NCBI GenBank assembly: GCA_965661625.1
Contig: CBFIEM010000008.1
Span: 62,001-126,000, forward strand
Length of the DNA: 64,000 bases
Direction: 5' to 3'
Source: GCA-2705995 sp965661625
GTDB taxonomy: Bacteria > Bacteroidota > Bacteroidia > Flavobacteriales_G > Salibacteraceae
The translations under genes and the position numbers were made by a program. Shown here piece after piece: positions 53,434-61,682 of the stretch (positions within the stretch are counted from its first letter, which is position 1; every line of letters starts with the position of its first letter). A model generated the notes under the pieces. The model was not told the DNA's origin and did no database searches. It was given only the letters and a program-made list of their open reading frames with translations.

Positions 53434-53441
53434 CAAATATA
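53434..53441 (-). promoter_or_regulatory. marR promoter -10 box (TATATTTG)
   Basis: A perfect TAnnTTTG with 5 nt to GTG 53428. Only 12 bp separate it from the divergent acyP -10 box. Confidence 0.6.
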
Positions 53442-53453
53442 GGTACATACATC

Positions 53454-53461
53454 TAATTTTG
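53454..53461 (+). promoter_or_regulatory. acyP promoter -10 box (TAATTTTG)
   Basis: A perfect TAnnTTTG, 14 nt before ATG 53476. Confidence 0.6.
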
Positions 53462-53475
53462 AAGTTATAACTATC

Positions 53476-53766
53476 ATGTTCATGGAAAACACACTTAAAC
53501 ACTACAAAATCACCGTAACGGGTAAGGTTCAGGGAGTCTACTACAGGAAATCTTGTGAAAAGCAAGCGATTGCATTAGGAATCAAGGGGTATGTAAAAAA
53601 CCACTACAATGGTGATGTTTACATCGAAGCTGAAGGACCTAAGAATGCCTTAAAAGACTTTCTAGTTTGGTGCGAAAGCGGCCCCACTAATGCTCGCGTA
53701 GATGCGCTGAAAATCAATGAAGACAAGCTTCAACATTACGAGCAATTCATCATTAGGTACGTGTAA
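53476..53766 (+). CDS. acyP: acylphosphatase
   Basis: This 96-aa small enzyme hydrolyses acyl phosphates such as 1,3-bisphosphoglycerate or carbamoyl phosphate. The signature VTGKVQGVYYRKS holds the catalytic Arg, and VKNHYNGDVYIEAEG the catalytic Asn. ATG 53476 or 53482 could be used. It overlaps the convergent phosphoesterase by 14 bp and shares a compact divergent promoter with the MarR gene. Confidence 0.94.
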   Translation: MFMENTLKHYKITVTGKVQGVYYRKSCEKQAIALGIKGYVKNHYNGDVYIEAEGPKNALKDFLVWCESGPTNARVDALKINEDKLQHYEQFIIRYV

Positions 53767-55024
53767 GTTTAAGTACGGTGATTTCTGGAGGTATCCCAAC
53801 TCTTCCCGGAAAGCCAATGTATCCAAACCCCCTATTCACATATAAATACTTGCCGTATTCCTCATACAGCCCTGCCCACTTGGGGTACTTGTATTGAACT
53901 GGGCTCCATTTAATATCCCCCAACTCAACGCCAAACTGCATGCCGTGAGTGTGACCGCTTAAGGTTAAGTCAATGTCTTTGTGTTCCTTTTTTATTTGAT
54001 GATCCCAGTGGCTAGGATCGTGTGATAAGAGCACTTTCAAGTCAACTGCTGGCATTCCAGTTTTTGCTAGACCAACGTCTCCATGTTGAGGAAAAGGAGG
54101 AACTCCCCAATTTTCAACTCCTAGAATTCCCAAACGCGCGGCTCCTCTCTCAATTAAATCGTGAGAATTCAATAATAGTGTGAAGCCCATCTCGCTGTGA
54201 ATCTGCTTTAATCGCTCCAAGTTTTCGCGTTTCGCACTTTCAGAAGGCCACTTCGCATAATCTCCATAATCATGATTCCCCAGAATTGAATACTTGGGTA
54301 TCTCTGGAGTAATGGCATTAAACAAGCCTACCCAATCCTCAGCTTCTGCCGCAAAATTATTGACCAAATCGCCCGTAAACACTAAGATGTCTGGTTTCAA
54401 ACTATTCAACATTTCAATTGCTCGTTCAACCGGTTTTTGGTTATCGAAAAATGATCCCAAATGCGCATCACTAATTTGTGCAATAACAAATCCATCCAAA
54501 TCACTTGGCAACTCTGGGAACTTGATATCACGTTGGATAACACGAAAATCAAAACGGCCTTTAATCATACCATATGCCGCACCTATAAACGGCACAGTGG
54601 CAGTAATAATACCCACTTGATTCAAAAATCTACTTCGCGATATCGGGGCGGCTTCCCCCGAAACTGAATCGAGGTTTGGCGTAACCTTTGACACCAACCA
54701 TTTGCCTAAAAGCAATACATCATCAGCGAATAAGAAAACCGAAAAAACGAGTTTAGGAAGGTAAAACAGGAGGATTAATCCAAACAAGAAATAAAAGTAC
54801 TTGTAATTCTTGTAATCCGTCATTGCCTGCGCATTAAACGTGGCAATTAATATCCAGATAGAAAACAAAATAAAAAGCACCCAATGGCCATGACGAATAC
54901 CATATACCAGCCATTGTGTTGAAATATTCTCGGTTAATATTCTAAGTCCACGAGACGTGTATAAATCGATCAAGAAAAGAAAGACGATAAAAATAAAAAC
55001 CGGTAAATAAGACATACCCTTCAT
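53753..55024 (-). CDS. membrane metallophosphoesterase
   Basis: This 423-aa protein has four N-terminal membrane helices (about 6-25, 35-65, 77-100, 130-160) and a calcineurin-type phosphoesterase domain with all metal ligands: QISDAHLGSF, FTGDLVNN, LGNHDYGDY, LLSHDPSHWD and LSGHTHGMQFG. It resembles the YkuE/YaeI group, some of which act on lipid A precursors or UDP-diacylglucosamine; the substrate here is not known. It follows hemJ by 33 bp. Confidence 0.9.
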   Translation of the reverse strand: MKGMSYLPVFIFIVFLFLIDLYTSRGLRILTENISTQWLVYGIRHGHWVLFILFSIWILIATFNAQAMTDYKNYKYFYFLFGLILLFYLPKLVFSVFLFADDVLLLGKWLVSKVTPNLDSVSGEAAPISRSRFLNQVGIITATVPFIGAAYGMIKGRFDFRVIQRDIKFPELPSDLDGFVIAQISDAHLGSFFDNQKPVERAIEMLNSLKPDILVFTGDLVNNFAAEAEDWVGLFNAITPEIPKYSILGNHDYGDYAKWPSESAKRENLERLKQIHSEMGFTLLLNSHDLIERGAARLGILGVENWGVPPFPQHGDVGLAKTGMPAVDLKVLLSHDPSHWDHQIKKEHKDIDLTLSGHTHGMQFGVELGDIKWSPVQYKYPKWAGLYEEYGKYLYVNRGFGYIGFPGRVGIPPEITVLKLTRT

Positions 55025-55057
55025 GATTGTTAAACTTCAGCAGTTACATAACAGCAG

Positions 55058-55597
55058 TTATGCCTTATTGTTATTGCGCAGCGATTTGTAAATGCGGATG
55101 GCAAGCATCAGTGAAATTGCGAAGCCTATTAATCCAAAAATTCCATATATCCAGTCCGTGGCGCTTTTTAGAATAATCATAAAAACAATCGCAACTAGGA
55201 AAATTGTTGCTACTTCATTCCACACACGCAATTGCATCGAGCTCCACTTAAAGAACCCTGAAGCAAACTGGTTGTAAATCATTTGATTCATAACATGGTA
55301 AACGTATAAAAATCCCACGAACGCTAATTTGACTTGCATAAAACCAAGCTTAAGGTAACCCGGTGATTCATGGAGCATCCAAAGCCCAAAAACTCCGGCA
55401 AGGATAGCGCTGGGCCATGTAATGCCATAAAGCAGCCTTTTCACCATAAGTTGAAACTGATCAGATAGCACTTCTCTTTTTTCACGTTCTAAATCCTGTG
55501 CTTCCCGCCAGTAAATAAAGAGCCTTACGAGGTAGAACAGCCCTGCAAACCAAGTAACTACAAAAATGAGGTGAAGTGCTTTTAAGTAGAGTATCAC
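55058..55597 (-). CDS. hemJ: HemJ-type protoporphyrinogen oxidase (CopD family)
   Basis: This 179-aa integral membrane protein begins ILYLKALHLIFVVTWFAGLFYLVRLFIYW, matching HemJ/UPF0093, with the conserved N-terminal His in LHLIFVV and a Lys-rich helix GYLKLGFMQVKLAFVG. About four to five helices are visible. It oxidises protoporphyrinogen IX to protoporphyrin IX, and hemD in this window acts earlier in the same pathway. The start is GTG 55597, as the nearby ATG is out of frame. The perfect TAATTTTG box is 14 nt upstream. Confidence 0.85.
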   Translation of the reverse strand: MILYLKALHLIFVVTWFAGLFYLVRLFIYWREAQDLEREKREVLSDQFQLMVKRLLYGITWPSAILAGVFGLWMLHESPGYLKLGFMQVKLAFVGFLYVYHVMNQMIYNQFASGFFKWSSMQLRVWNEVATIFLVAIVFMIILKSATDWIYGIFGLIGFAISLMLAIRIYKSLRNNNKA

Positions 55598-55611
55598 ATT
55601 TAGATTTTGCC

Positions 55612-55619
55612 CAAAATTA
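55612..55619 (-). promoter_or_regulatory. hemJ promoter -10 box (TAATTTTG)
   Basis: A perfect TAnnTTTG on the minus strand, 14 nt before the GTG start. Confidence 0.58.
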
Positions 55620-55670
55620 ATAAAGTACCTCTTCTTCTGCCTCCTTTATCTCATGATTCATAAGAAGCAC

Positions 55671-55678
55671 TAATTTTG
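55671..55678 (+). promoter_or_regulatory. thioesterase promoter -10 box (TAATTTTG)
   Basis: A perfect TAnnTTTG, 18 nt before ATG 55697. The in-frame TTG at 55676 lies within the box and cannot be the start. Confidence 0.58.
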
Positions 55679-55696
55679 TCCTTAGACTTAAATCAT

Positions 55697-56215
55697 ATGC
55701 AAAAATCCAAAAAGCCTTCTGAATCAGCTACTACTTCCACCCACATCGTTCTTCCAAATGATACAAATACATTAGGCAACCTTATGGGTGGTCAATTACT
55801 TCACTGGATGGATGCTGCTGCTGCCGTTTGTGCCCACCGGCATGCAGAACGTGTTGTTGTGACCGCTAGCGTAAATCACGTTGCATTTAACCACCCCATT
55901 AAACTAGGCGATTTTGTCACCCTAGAAGCGCGTGTAAGCCGGGCATTTAATTCTTCTATGGAAGTTTGTATAGATGTTATGGTGGATGACCACAGGACTA
56001 AAGAACGCGTGAAATGTAACGATGCTATCTACACCTTTGTAGCGGTAGATCAATATGGGAACACGATTGAGGTTCCAGAAATTGATCCCGAAACACGTGA
56101 AGAAAAGGAACGCTTCCAAGCAGCATTAAGAAGAAAACAACTTGCCCTAATTTTAGCTGGCAAACTCGAACCAAGTGAAGCTTCAGAGCTCAAAGCAATT
56201 TTTGATAAGCAATAA
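55697..56215 (+). CDS. acyl-CoA thioesterase (hotdog fold, YciA/ACOT type)
   Basis: This 172-aa hotdog-fold enzyme hydrolyses acyl-CoAs. The signature LPNDTNTLGNLMGGQLLHWMDAAAAVCAHRHA has the catalytic Asn/Asp positions of the YciA/ACOT7 group, followed by VTASVNHVAFNHPIKLGDFVTLEARV. A C-terminal charged extension follows the fold. The ATG was set by the promoter. The next gene, an outer-membrane protein, begins 9 bp later and is probably cotranscribed. Confidence 0.9.
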   Translation: MQKSKKPSESATTSTHIVLPNDTNTLGNLMGGQLLHWMDAAAAVCAHRHAERVVVTASVNHVAFNHPIKLGDFVTLEARVSRAFNSSMEVCIDVMVDDHRTKERVKCNDAIYTFVAVDQYGNTIEVPEIDPETREEKERFQAALRRKQLALILAGKLEPSEASELKAIFDKQ

Positions 56216-56224
56216 CATACTAGC

Positions 56225-56728
56225 ATGAGACATTTTTTGGTATTAATCGCAGCAGCATTTATAATGACAGGTCATGGGCTCGCTCAAAACAACCAGGTAA
56301 ACGGCTTAAAACACATCAACTTTGGCGTTGGATTTTCTGGGATTGGCATTCCTATTTATGGCGGTTTAGAAATTGGCGTAGCTCCTAATATCACATTAGG
56401 TTTTGCAGGGTCTTTTCGAACCTTTAATGAATCCTATAGCGGTAAGAAGTACGGCCATACAGTTATTGGGGCAAGCGTTCTGGCAAACTATTATTTTGAT
56501 GAAATTGCAGAACTTGATGACCCTTGGGATCTATATGCAGGTCTAAACCTGGGCTACTTCACGTGGAACTCTCCCTCTGACTATCCAGGAGGCTTTAATA
56601 GTGGATTAGGATTAGGAGCACAAGTAGGTGGTAGGTATTTCTTTAACAACACTTGGGCTGTAAACTTAGAACTAGGAGGAGGGATTGCTGCTTCCGGTGG
56701 GAAAATAGGTGCGACTTATCGCTTCTAG
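56225..56728 (+). CDS. small outer-membrane beta-barrel protein
   Basis: This 167-aa protein has a signal peptide (FLVLIAAAFIMTGHGLA) and a body of alternating amphipathic beta strands rich in Gly and aromatics, ending IGATYRF, the usual C-terminal Phe signature. About eight strands would fit an OmpX/OmpW-like barrel. It follows the thioesterase by 9 bp and converges on the helicase gene with a 2-bp gap. Function unknown. Confidence 0.82.
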   Translation: MRHFLVLIAAAFIMTGHGLAQNNQVNGLKHINFGVGFSGIGIPIYGGLEIGVAPNITLGFAGSFRTFNESYSGKKYGHTVIGASVLANYYFDEIAELDDPWDLYAGLNLGYFTWNSPSDYPGGFNSGLGLGAQVGGRYFFNNTWAVNLELGGGIAASGGKIGATYRF

Positions 56729-56730
56729 CG

Positions 56731-59166
56731 CTAAGCGTATGCTAGCTTCATTTTTTTAACTTGAGCTTCGAGCGATTCTGAAATAAACTTTTCGCGAATT
56801 CGATCAACCATAATTGGAAATGCGAATGGAGAAGGCTTTTCAATTTCCATCAAGCAAACGTCTTGCCCTGATATCCTCACAAGCGCTGATCTGAGTCGCA
56901 CGAACTCCATTTGGAACTCGAGTGCCTCATCATATGCTTGTTTGTAAAGCAAGTTGTCGGGCTCGTAATCCCTGAAAACATTGAAGAAGAGTTGAGCACT
57001 TGATTGCAAATGTCTATCTGCTTTTTGTTTGCCAGGAAACCCTTTAAAAATAAGCCCACTTATTCCCGCGATATCCCTAAACCTTCTTCTCGACATTTCA
57101 GATGCATTAACACTATTCTGTATATCGTCCATTAGATTTTCGGTTGAAAACAAGTTGTTGTCAATAAAGTCTCCAATTGGAATGGGTTGGTCAGAAACGA
57201 GTTCAAAACCATAATCACTAAATGAAATAGAAAACGAGATTGACCTTAACAAACTCATCCTGTAGGCTACTAAGCTTGCAATGCCTTCATGCACAAACCG
57301 GCCTTCGAATGGGTACATGCAGCAATGATACCCTTCCTTTGTTTCAAACGTTTCTATCAAGAATTCATTTTCCAATGGAAGGTGACTACGTTCGCTTTGA
57401 AAGAGCAATAGTGGTTGAATAGCCTTTAATTCAGGAACATCCAGGTTATTTTTAATGGCATTATGAAGCGACTTTCTAAGTACATGCGCTAAGTTGCTGC
57501 TCAATGGCATTCGTCCTCCTTGCCAACTGGGAACCATTGCGGTTTTAGATTTTGAGCTTCTTACCTGCACTACCATCTCGCGTATCCGGACTAATTCTAA
57601 GCACCTTCCGGCAAACCAGAAGGAAGCTCCCGGCTTCAACTTAGCAATGAACCACTCCTCGATAGTGCCAATAAAACCACCACTCACAAATTTCACCTTC
57701 AGCGCAGCATCTGAAACGATAGTACCTATTTGCAACCGATGTCGCATCGCCACCTTTCTGCTATTGACTTTATACTTGCCATCGGTTTCAATTTGGACTT
57801 TATGGTACTCATCATAACCATTGAGTGAATCTCCGCCAGTAGTAATAAAGTTAAGGCACCATTGCCATTCTGAGTCAGAAATAGACTCGAAACAATGTGT
57901 ATTTCTGACAACACTTAAAATCTCATTTGGATAAAATCCACTTGAAACTGCAACCGTAACTAAAAACTGAACTAGGGTATCAAAGGACCTCAGGTATGGC
58001 GGTCTATCTTCTACATAGTTCAATGCTATTGCATCCCTCAATGCAGCGCCTTCCAGAAGTTCCAAAGAATGTGTTGGGACGAAATAGATTTTACTTTTCA
58101 CACCTGGTTTATGGCCGCTCCTTCCGGCTCGTTGTATAAAACGAGCTACCCCTTTTGGGCTGCCAATTTGAATAATGCGCTCTACGGGTCGAAAATCAAC
58201 CCCTAAATCCAAGCTAGAGGTGCAAACTACAGCCTTTAACTCTTTTTTGTGTAAGGCATCTTCTACCCAATCCCTAATGTCCTTAGCTATTGAACCATGA
58301 TGCATGGCGAGCTGCCCAGCCAGCTCAGGAGCCTCCTCAAGTAATTTCTGATACCAAATTTCGCATTGAGCACGTGTATTGGTAAAAATCAATGTTGAAT
58401 TGCTCTGATTGATAATCGGAACAACCTTTTTTAAGAGCTTTACTCCTAAGTGACCACTCCATGGAAATTGCTCAACTTGGTCTGGGAGAATGGTCTCAAG
58501 TTCAATCTCCTTTTTAAGTCCACTTTCAATAAATGTCCAATTACCCGACTGGTAAGTTCCCCCCAAGAGAACACCCAGACTATCGTCCATGTTACCAATG
58601 GTAGCAGAAATTCCCCAAATAAGAAGTCTGTGCGCATGCTCCTTCAAAAGCGCCATGGCAAGCTCCATTTGGACACCTCTCTTTGTTCCTACAAGTTCGT
58701 GCCACTCATCACATACAATGCATCTCAAATTCGAGAATCGTTTCTCATAGCCTTTTTGAGCAAGCAATAATTGTAAGCTCTCCGGGGTTGTAATAAGCAC
58801 ATCGGGCATATGCTTAGTTTGCTTATTCCGCTCGGCTGTTGCCGTGTCCCCTGACCTAATGCCAACCCTCCAATTTAAACCCAAGCCACTTATCATCCGC
58901 ATTGCTGATAATTCAATTTCTTTTGCCAAGGCCCTAATAGGGGTAATCCAAATCAATTTCAGACCAGGCTCTTCCTTTTCCTCAAGCGCTTGTGCAAGTA
59001 TCCCACCAAGCAAGGCATAGGTTTTACCGCTGCCGGTTGGCGCAGTTAAAAGTCCATTTTCTCCCTTCTCGATAGCATCCCAAGTGTTTTGCTGAAATTC
59101 GAAAACATCCCAGTTTTGTTGCTCAAACCAGTTCTGAATAGTCTGTTTGCCGGTATGCTTAGCCAT
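56731..59166 (-). CDS. Lhr-type DEXH helicase (ligase-associated DNA damage response)
   Basis: This 811-aa SF2 helicase resembles the TIGR04121 group. Motifs: Q-region FEFQQNTWDAIEKG, Walker A TAPTGSGKTYAL (about 40-52), DEWH motif II (about 155), SATIGN motif III, HHGSIAKDIRDWVED, LGVDFRPVERIIQIGSPKGVARFIQRAGRSGH (motifs V-VI), then the Lhr winged-helix/WYL-like C-terminal half. In this group the usual neighbours are an ATP-dependent DNA ligase, an exonuclease and the PdeM nuclease; none is within the window. Only a small frame (59159-59422) precedes it. Confidence 0.92.
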   Translation of the reverse strand: MAKHTGKQTIQNWFEQQNWDVFEFQQNTWDAIEKGENGLLTAPTGSGKTYALLGGILAQALEEKEEPGLKLIWITPIRALAKEIELSAMRMISGLGLNWRVGIRSGDTATAERNKQTKHMPDVLITTPESLQLLLAQKGYEKRFSNLRCIVCDEWHELVGTKRGVQMELAMALLKEHAHRLLIWGISATIGNMDDSLGVLLGGTYQSGNWTFIESGLKKEIELETILPDQVEQFPWSGHLGVKLLKKVVPIINQSNSTLIFTNTRAQCEIWYQKLLEEAPELAGQLAMHHGSIAKDIRDWVEDALHKKELKAVVCTSSLDLGVDFRPVERIIQIGSPKGVARFIQRAGRSGHKPGVKSKIYFVPTHSLELLEGAALRDAIALNYVEDRPPYLRSFDTLVQFLVTVAVSSGFYPNEILSVVRNTHCFESISDSEWQWCLNFITTGGDSLNGYDEYHKVQIETDGKYKVNSRKVAMRHRLQIGTIVSDAALKVKFVSGGFIGTIEEWFIAKLKPGASFWFAGRCLELVRIREMVVQVRSSKSKTAMVPSWQGGRMPLSSNLAHVLRKSLHNAIKNNLDVPELKAIQPLLLFQSERSHLPLENEFLIETFETKEGYHCCMYPFEGRFVHEGIASLVAYRMSLLRSISFSISFSDYGFELVSDQPIPIGDFIDNNLFSTENLMDDIQNSVNASEMSRRRFRDIAGISGLIFKGFPGKQKADRHLQSSAQLFFNVFRDYEPDNLLYKQAYDEALEFQMEFVRLRSALVRISGQDVCLMEIEKPSPFAFPIMVDRIREKFISESLEAQVKKMKLAYA

Positions 59167-59422
59167 CGTATTTTAAACCCTGAAGTATCCTGATTTCATC
59201 ACCATTTTTGTCATTTATCCACCTCAACACACTTAGAAAACTACCCAATTTTCCGCTCACATGTGCGCTGAGATCCGTAAACTTCTTGATAGTAAACTCA
59301 GGTGAAACGTTTATTACCGGAGCAAGCATGATTGCACTAGATTTTACAGAGCAATCAGCGCCCTTAAACCCATCATCCGATTTGCTGACAAAGGCATGAT
59401 TAAAAGTGATTAATTCACGCAT
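59159..59422 (-). CDS. hypothetical 87-aa protein upstream of the helicase
   Basis: The frame starts at ATG (RELITFNHAFVSKSDDG) and overlaps the helicase start by 8 bp, as in a coupled pair. There is no signal peptide or recognised domain; the middle (SSAIMLAPVINVSPEFTIKKF) is moderately hydrophobic. No good -10 box is seen. It may be a real small protein, a remnant of a longer gene, or a chance frame. Confidence 0.4.
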   Translation of the reverse strand: MRELITFNHAFVSKSDDGFKGADCSVKSSAIMLAPVINVSPEFTIKKFTDLSAHVSGKLGSFLSVLRWINDKNGDEIRILQGLKYDG

Positions 59423-59454
59423 GAATTATAAACACCCTCAAGCCAATATTGTTA

Positions 59455-61371
59455 TCATTTGATCATCACTGGTAAAGCCGCTCGACCAGTATTCCTCTCT
59501 AGAAGTAAAAAATACATACCACTTTCAAAATTTTCAACACTTAGCTGAACTTGACTTAGGTTAACCTTTTGCGTAAATACTACACGACCGAGGTTATTAA
59601 TGAGGGTTACTTCTTTGAGTGAATTGGATGGGTTATTCAACTCAACAAAAAGGGTTTCGCTCGCGGGATTGGGATAAACAGAAACCTCGTCAAGCGCACT
59701 CTTCTTAAATACGCGATTAACTCCACTTATGATTTCAGACTCAGGATCAAACTCAACTTGAGTCACATTTCGAATACCGGGAATAAGGACTTGTTGTCCG
59801 TTTTTAACATGATAAATTGAAGTATCTGAACTGACCCCATCATAGCTTATTCGGATTGGAATTTTAGCCGGAAAAAAAGATGTTGAAGCAACAGAACTCG
59901 CTTGATAGAGCTCCAGTTCCAACCCATCAGGAACTTCAGCATAGCCTATATGGTAATTGGGTATTCCGTAGCCATATACAAACGATGAAATGAAACCCGT
60001 CAACGGATAGGGAGCATACTTTTCCATTATCATGAAGAAATCATCCGTGGTTGCGAATTTATAAGCGTAGGTTGTTAGGTACTCCCTTACTCCTTCAAAA
60101 AATAAAGAGTCATTGCCTATCTCGCGCCTCAACATATGCAGCACCATTGCTCCTTTGGCATAAGATAACCCGTTGTTGAAAACACGTGAAACACGTGTTG
60201 TATCATAAGCATATAAGGAACCATCATACTCTCGTCGAATTCGTTTCAGCTGTGCATCTTTCCACAATGGCCAGTAGGTATCGGGTTCAAAGAATTGATA
60301 GGTGAGTCCTGCCAAATAGGTTGCAAAACCTTCATTGAGCCAAATATCCCTCCATGAAGAACACGTAGCGTAATCCCCGAACCATTGATGAGCCAATTCA
60401 TGAGCTCGTAAGTCCCAGTTGAAATCCCCCATGAAGCTCATTGTAGTGTGCTCCATTCCCCCATTTCTTTCCCACATTGCGTGACCATAGTGTTCATCTG
60501 CAAATGGGTAGGGAATAAATAATGAATCGAATAGTTTCATTATCGGATCAACGTCTGTGTATTGCAATTCTTCATCCAGTCGTTCAGAATAGATGAAATT
60601 GAGTTCAGGAATTTGATACGCACCCATATCAATGGTATCGCGAACAATGGCATACTCAGCAACACTCACAGCTACAAGGTACGGAGGAATAGGGTGCCGA
60701 TGATGATAAGCATAAGTCATTGAATCAGGATGAGGAGACCATGATGTCATCACACCATTGCTCACTGCTACTTGGTTCACGGGTGATGTAGGAACAGTTA
60801 CTTCAATCGTTACGCTATCCAATTTTTGATTCAAATCATGGATAGTGGGCCACCACCGCATTGCGCCATAGGGCTGTGAAAGCGTGTGTAAGGCTGGGCT
60901 TCCATTAGCCCTTATGCTTTGAACAAAAGCACGATCATCAACTTCAGACGGGATGCCTTCATACATTATGTGAACTTCTACTTTATCCTCATAAAATAAC
61001 GTAGTGTCTAGATTGATGGCTAAAATATTTAGCCTGTGAATAAACGACGCCGAATTGGAATTAACAGCAACTTCAGAAACCTTAAGTGAATCGTCAAGCT
61101 GAAAATAAAGCTGATCCGTTTGCTTTAAGCACGTTGCTTGATGGATTACTTCTCCACTTATTCTCCTTTCAAATGCATCTAACCTCAACTTCAGCTTAGC
61201 ATAATCAAGCGATATTACTTCTGGGAGAGCAGGTGAAGGACCAAATCCTTGTTTTGGTCCAATACTGCATTTGGCATTGAACCCTTCAAACTTGCTAAGT
61301 TGCTGACAATTTGCTTGAATAGATAAAAGCAAACACCAAACTAGCAACATCAGAACTAAGCGTGTACTCAT
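59455..61371 (-). CDS. M1 family aminopeptidase with T9SS C-terminal sorting domain
   Basis: This 638-aa exported zinc metalloprotease has a signal peptide (MLLVWCLLLSIQANC), an M1 beta N-domain, a substrate motif ERNGGMEHT (the GxMEN equivalent), and the zinc site HELAH (about 324-328) with the third ligand Glu in NEGFATY. The last 80 residues form a type A T9SS sorting domain: VYPNPASETLFVEL, NNLGRVVFTQKV, SGMYFLLL and a basic end. It is therefore likely secreted or surface-attached through T9SS and degrades peptides outside the cell. No clear -10 box was found. Confidence 0.93.
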   Translation of the reverse strand: MSTRLVLMLLVWCLLLSIQANCQQLSKFEGFNAKCSIGPKQGFGPSPALPEVISLDYAKLKLRLDAFERRISGEVIHQATCLKQTDQLYFQLDDSLKVSEVAVNSNSASFIHRLNILAINLDTTLFYEDKVEVHIMYEGIPSEVDDRAFVQSIRANGSPALHTLSQPYGAMRWWPTIHDLNQKLDSVTIEVTVPTSPVNQVAVSNGVMTSWSPHPDSMTYAYHHRHPIPPYLVAVSVAEYAIVRDTIDMGAYQIPELNFIYSERLDEELQYTDVDPIMKLFDSLFIPYPFADEHYGHAMWERNGGMEHTTMSFMGDFNWDLRAHELAHQWFGDYATCSSWRDIWLNEGFATYLAGLTYQFFEPDTYWPLWKDAQLKRIRREYDGSLYAYDTTRVSRVFNNGLSYAKGAMVLHMLRREIGNDSLFFEGVREYLTTYAYKFATTDDFFMIMEKYAPYPLTGFISSFVYGYGIPNYHIGYAEVPDGLELELYQASSVASTSFFPAKIPIRISYDGVSSDTSIYHVKNGQQVLIPGIRNVTQVEFDPESEIISGVNRVFKKSALDEVSVYPNPASETLFVELNNPSNSLKEVTLINNLGRVVFTQKVNLSQVQLSVENFESGMYFLLLERNTGRAALPVMIK

Positions 61372-61682
61372 GGATTTTCAACGGTTAAATTTGCGATCAA
61401 TTGTAAACAATTCCATGTTTTTTTAAATGGCATATCACATAATCCTGTTTTAACTAAATTTCCCCAGCTCCTGGTGAACCTATTCGGGTTGAATGTAGTG
61501 AACTTTGAGCAAAAAGAAAACATGAAGTGCAGGAAAATCAACCTTAAAACCGCACAGTTCAAGAAACACATACAGCTTCGATGCGCAATTCTAAGAAGCG
61601 CAAAACCCCATGACCCTAACATGCGGTATGAGAAGGCTGGGAACAGCTTTAACAATTAGACCCGGTAATATAAAATGACTAC
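61372..61682. other. 311-bp gap with no recognised feature
   Basis: Between the aminopeptidase start and the response-regulator stop. Short frames exist on both strands (for example 61368-61655 minus and 61474-61659 plus) but lack promoters, recognisable domains or protein-like composition. No tRNA-like fold or convincing terminator is visible. It probably holds the aminopeptidase promoter; a TACAATTG (one mismatch to TAnnTTTG) lies upstream of its start. Confidence 0.5.

Noticed and set aside
53753..55024. The metallophosphoesterase as the PdeM partner of the nearby helicase
   Set aside because: It has four membrane helices and YkuE/YaeI-like motifs, and it is in an operon with hemJ; PdeM is a small soluble protein.
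61368..61655. 95-aa minus frame upstream of the M1 aminopeptidase
   Set aside because: Cys/Phe-rich composition unlike a normal protein, no promoter, no recognised domain, and an opposing frame covers the same bases; treated as non-coding.
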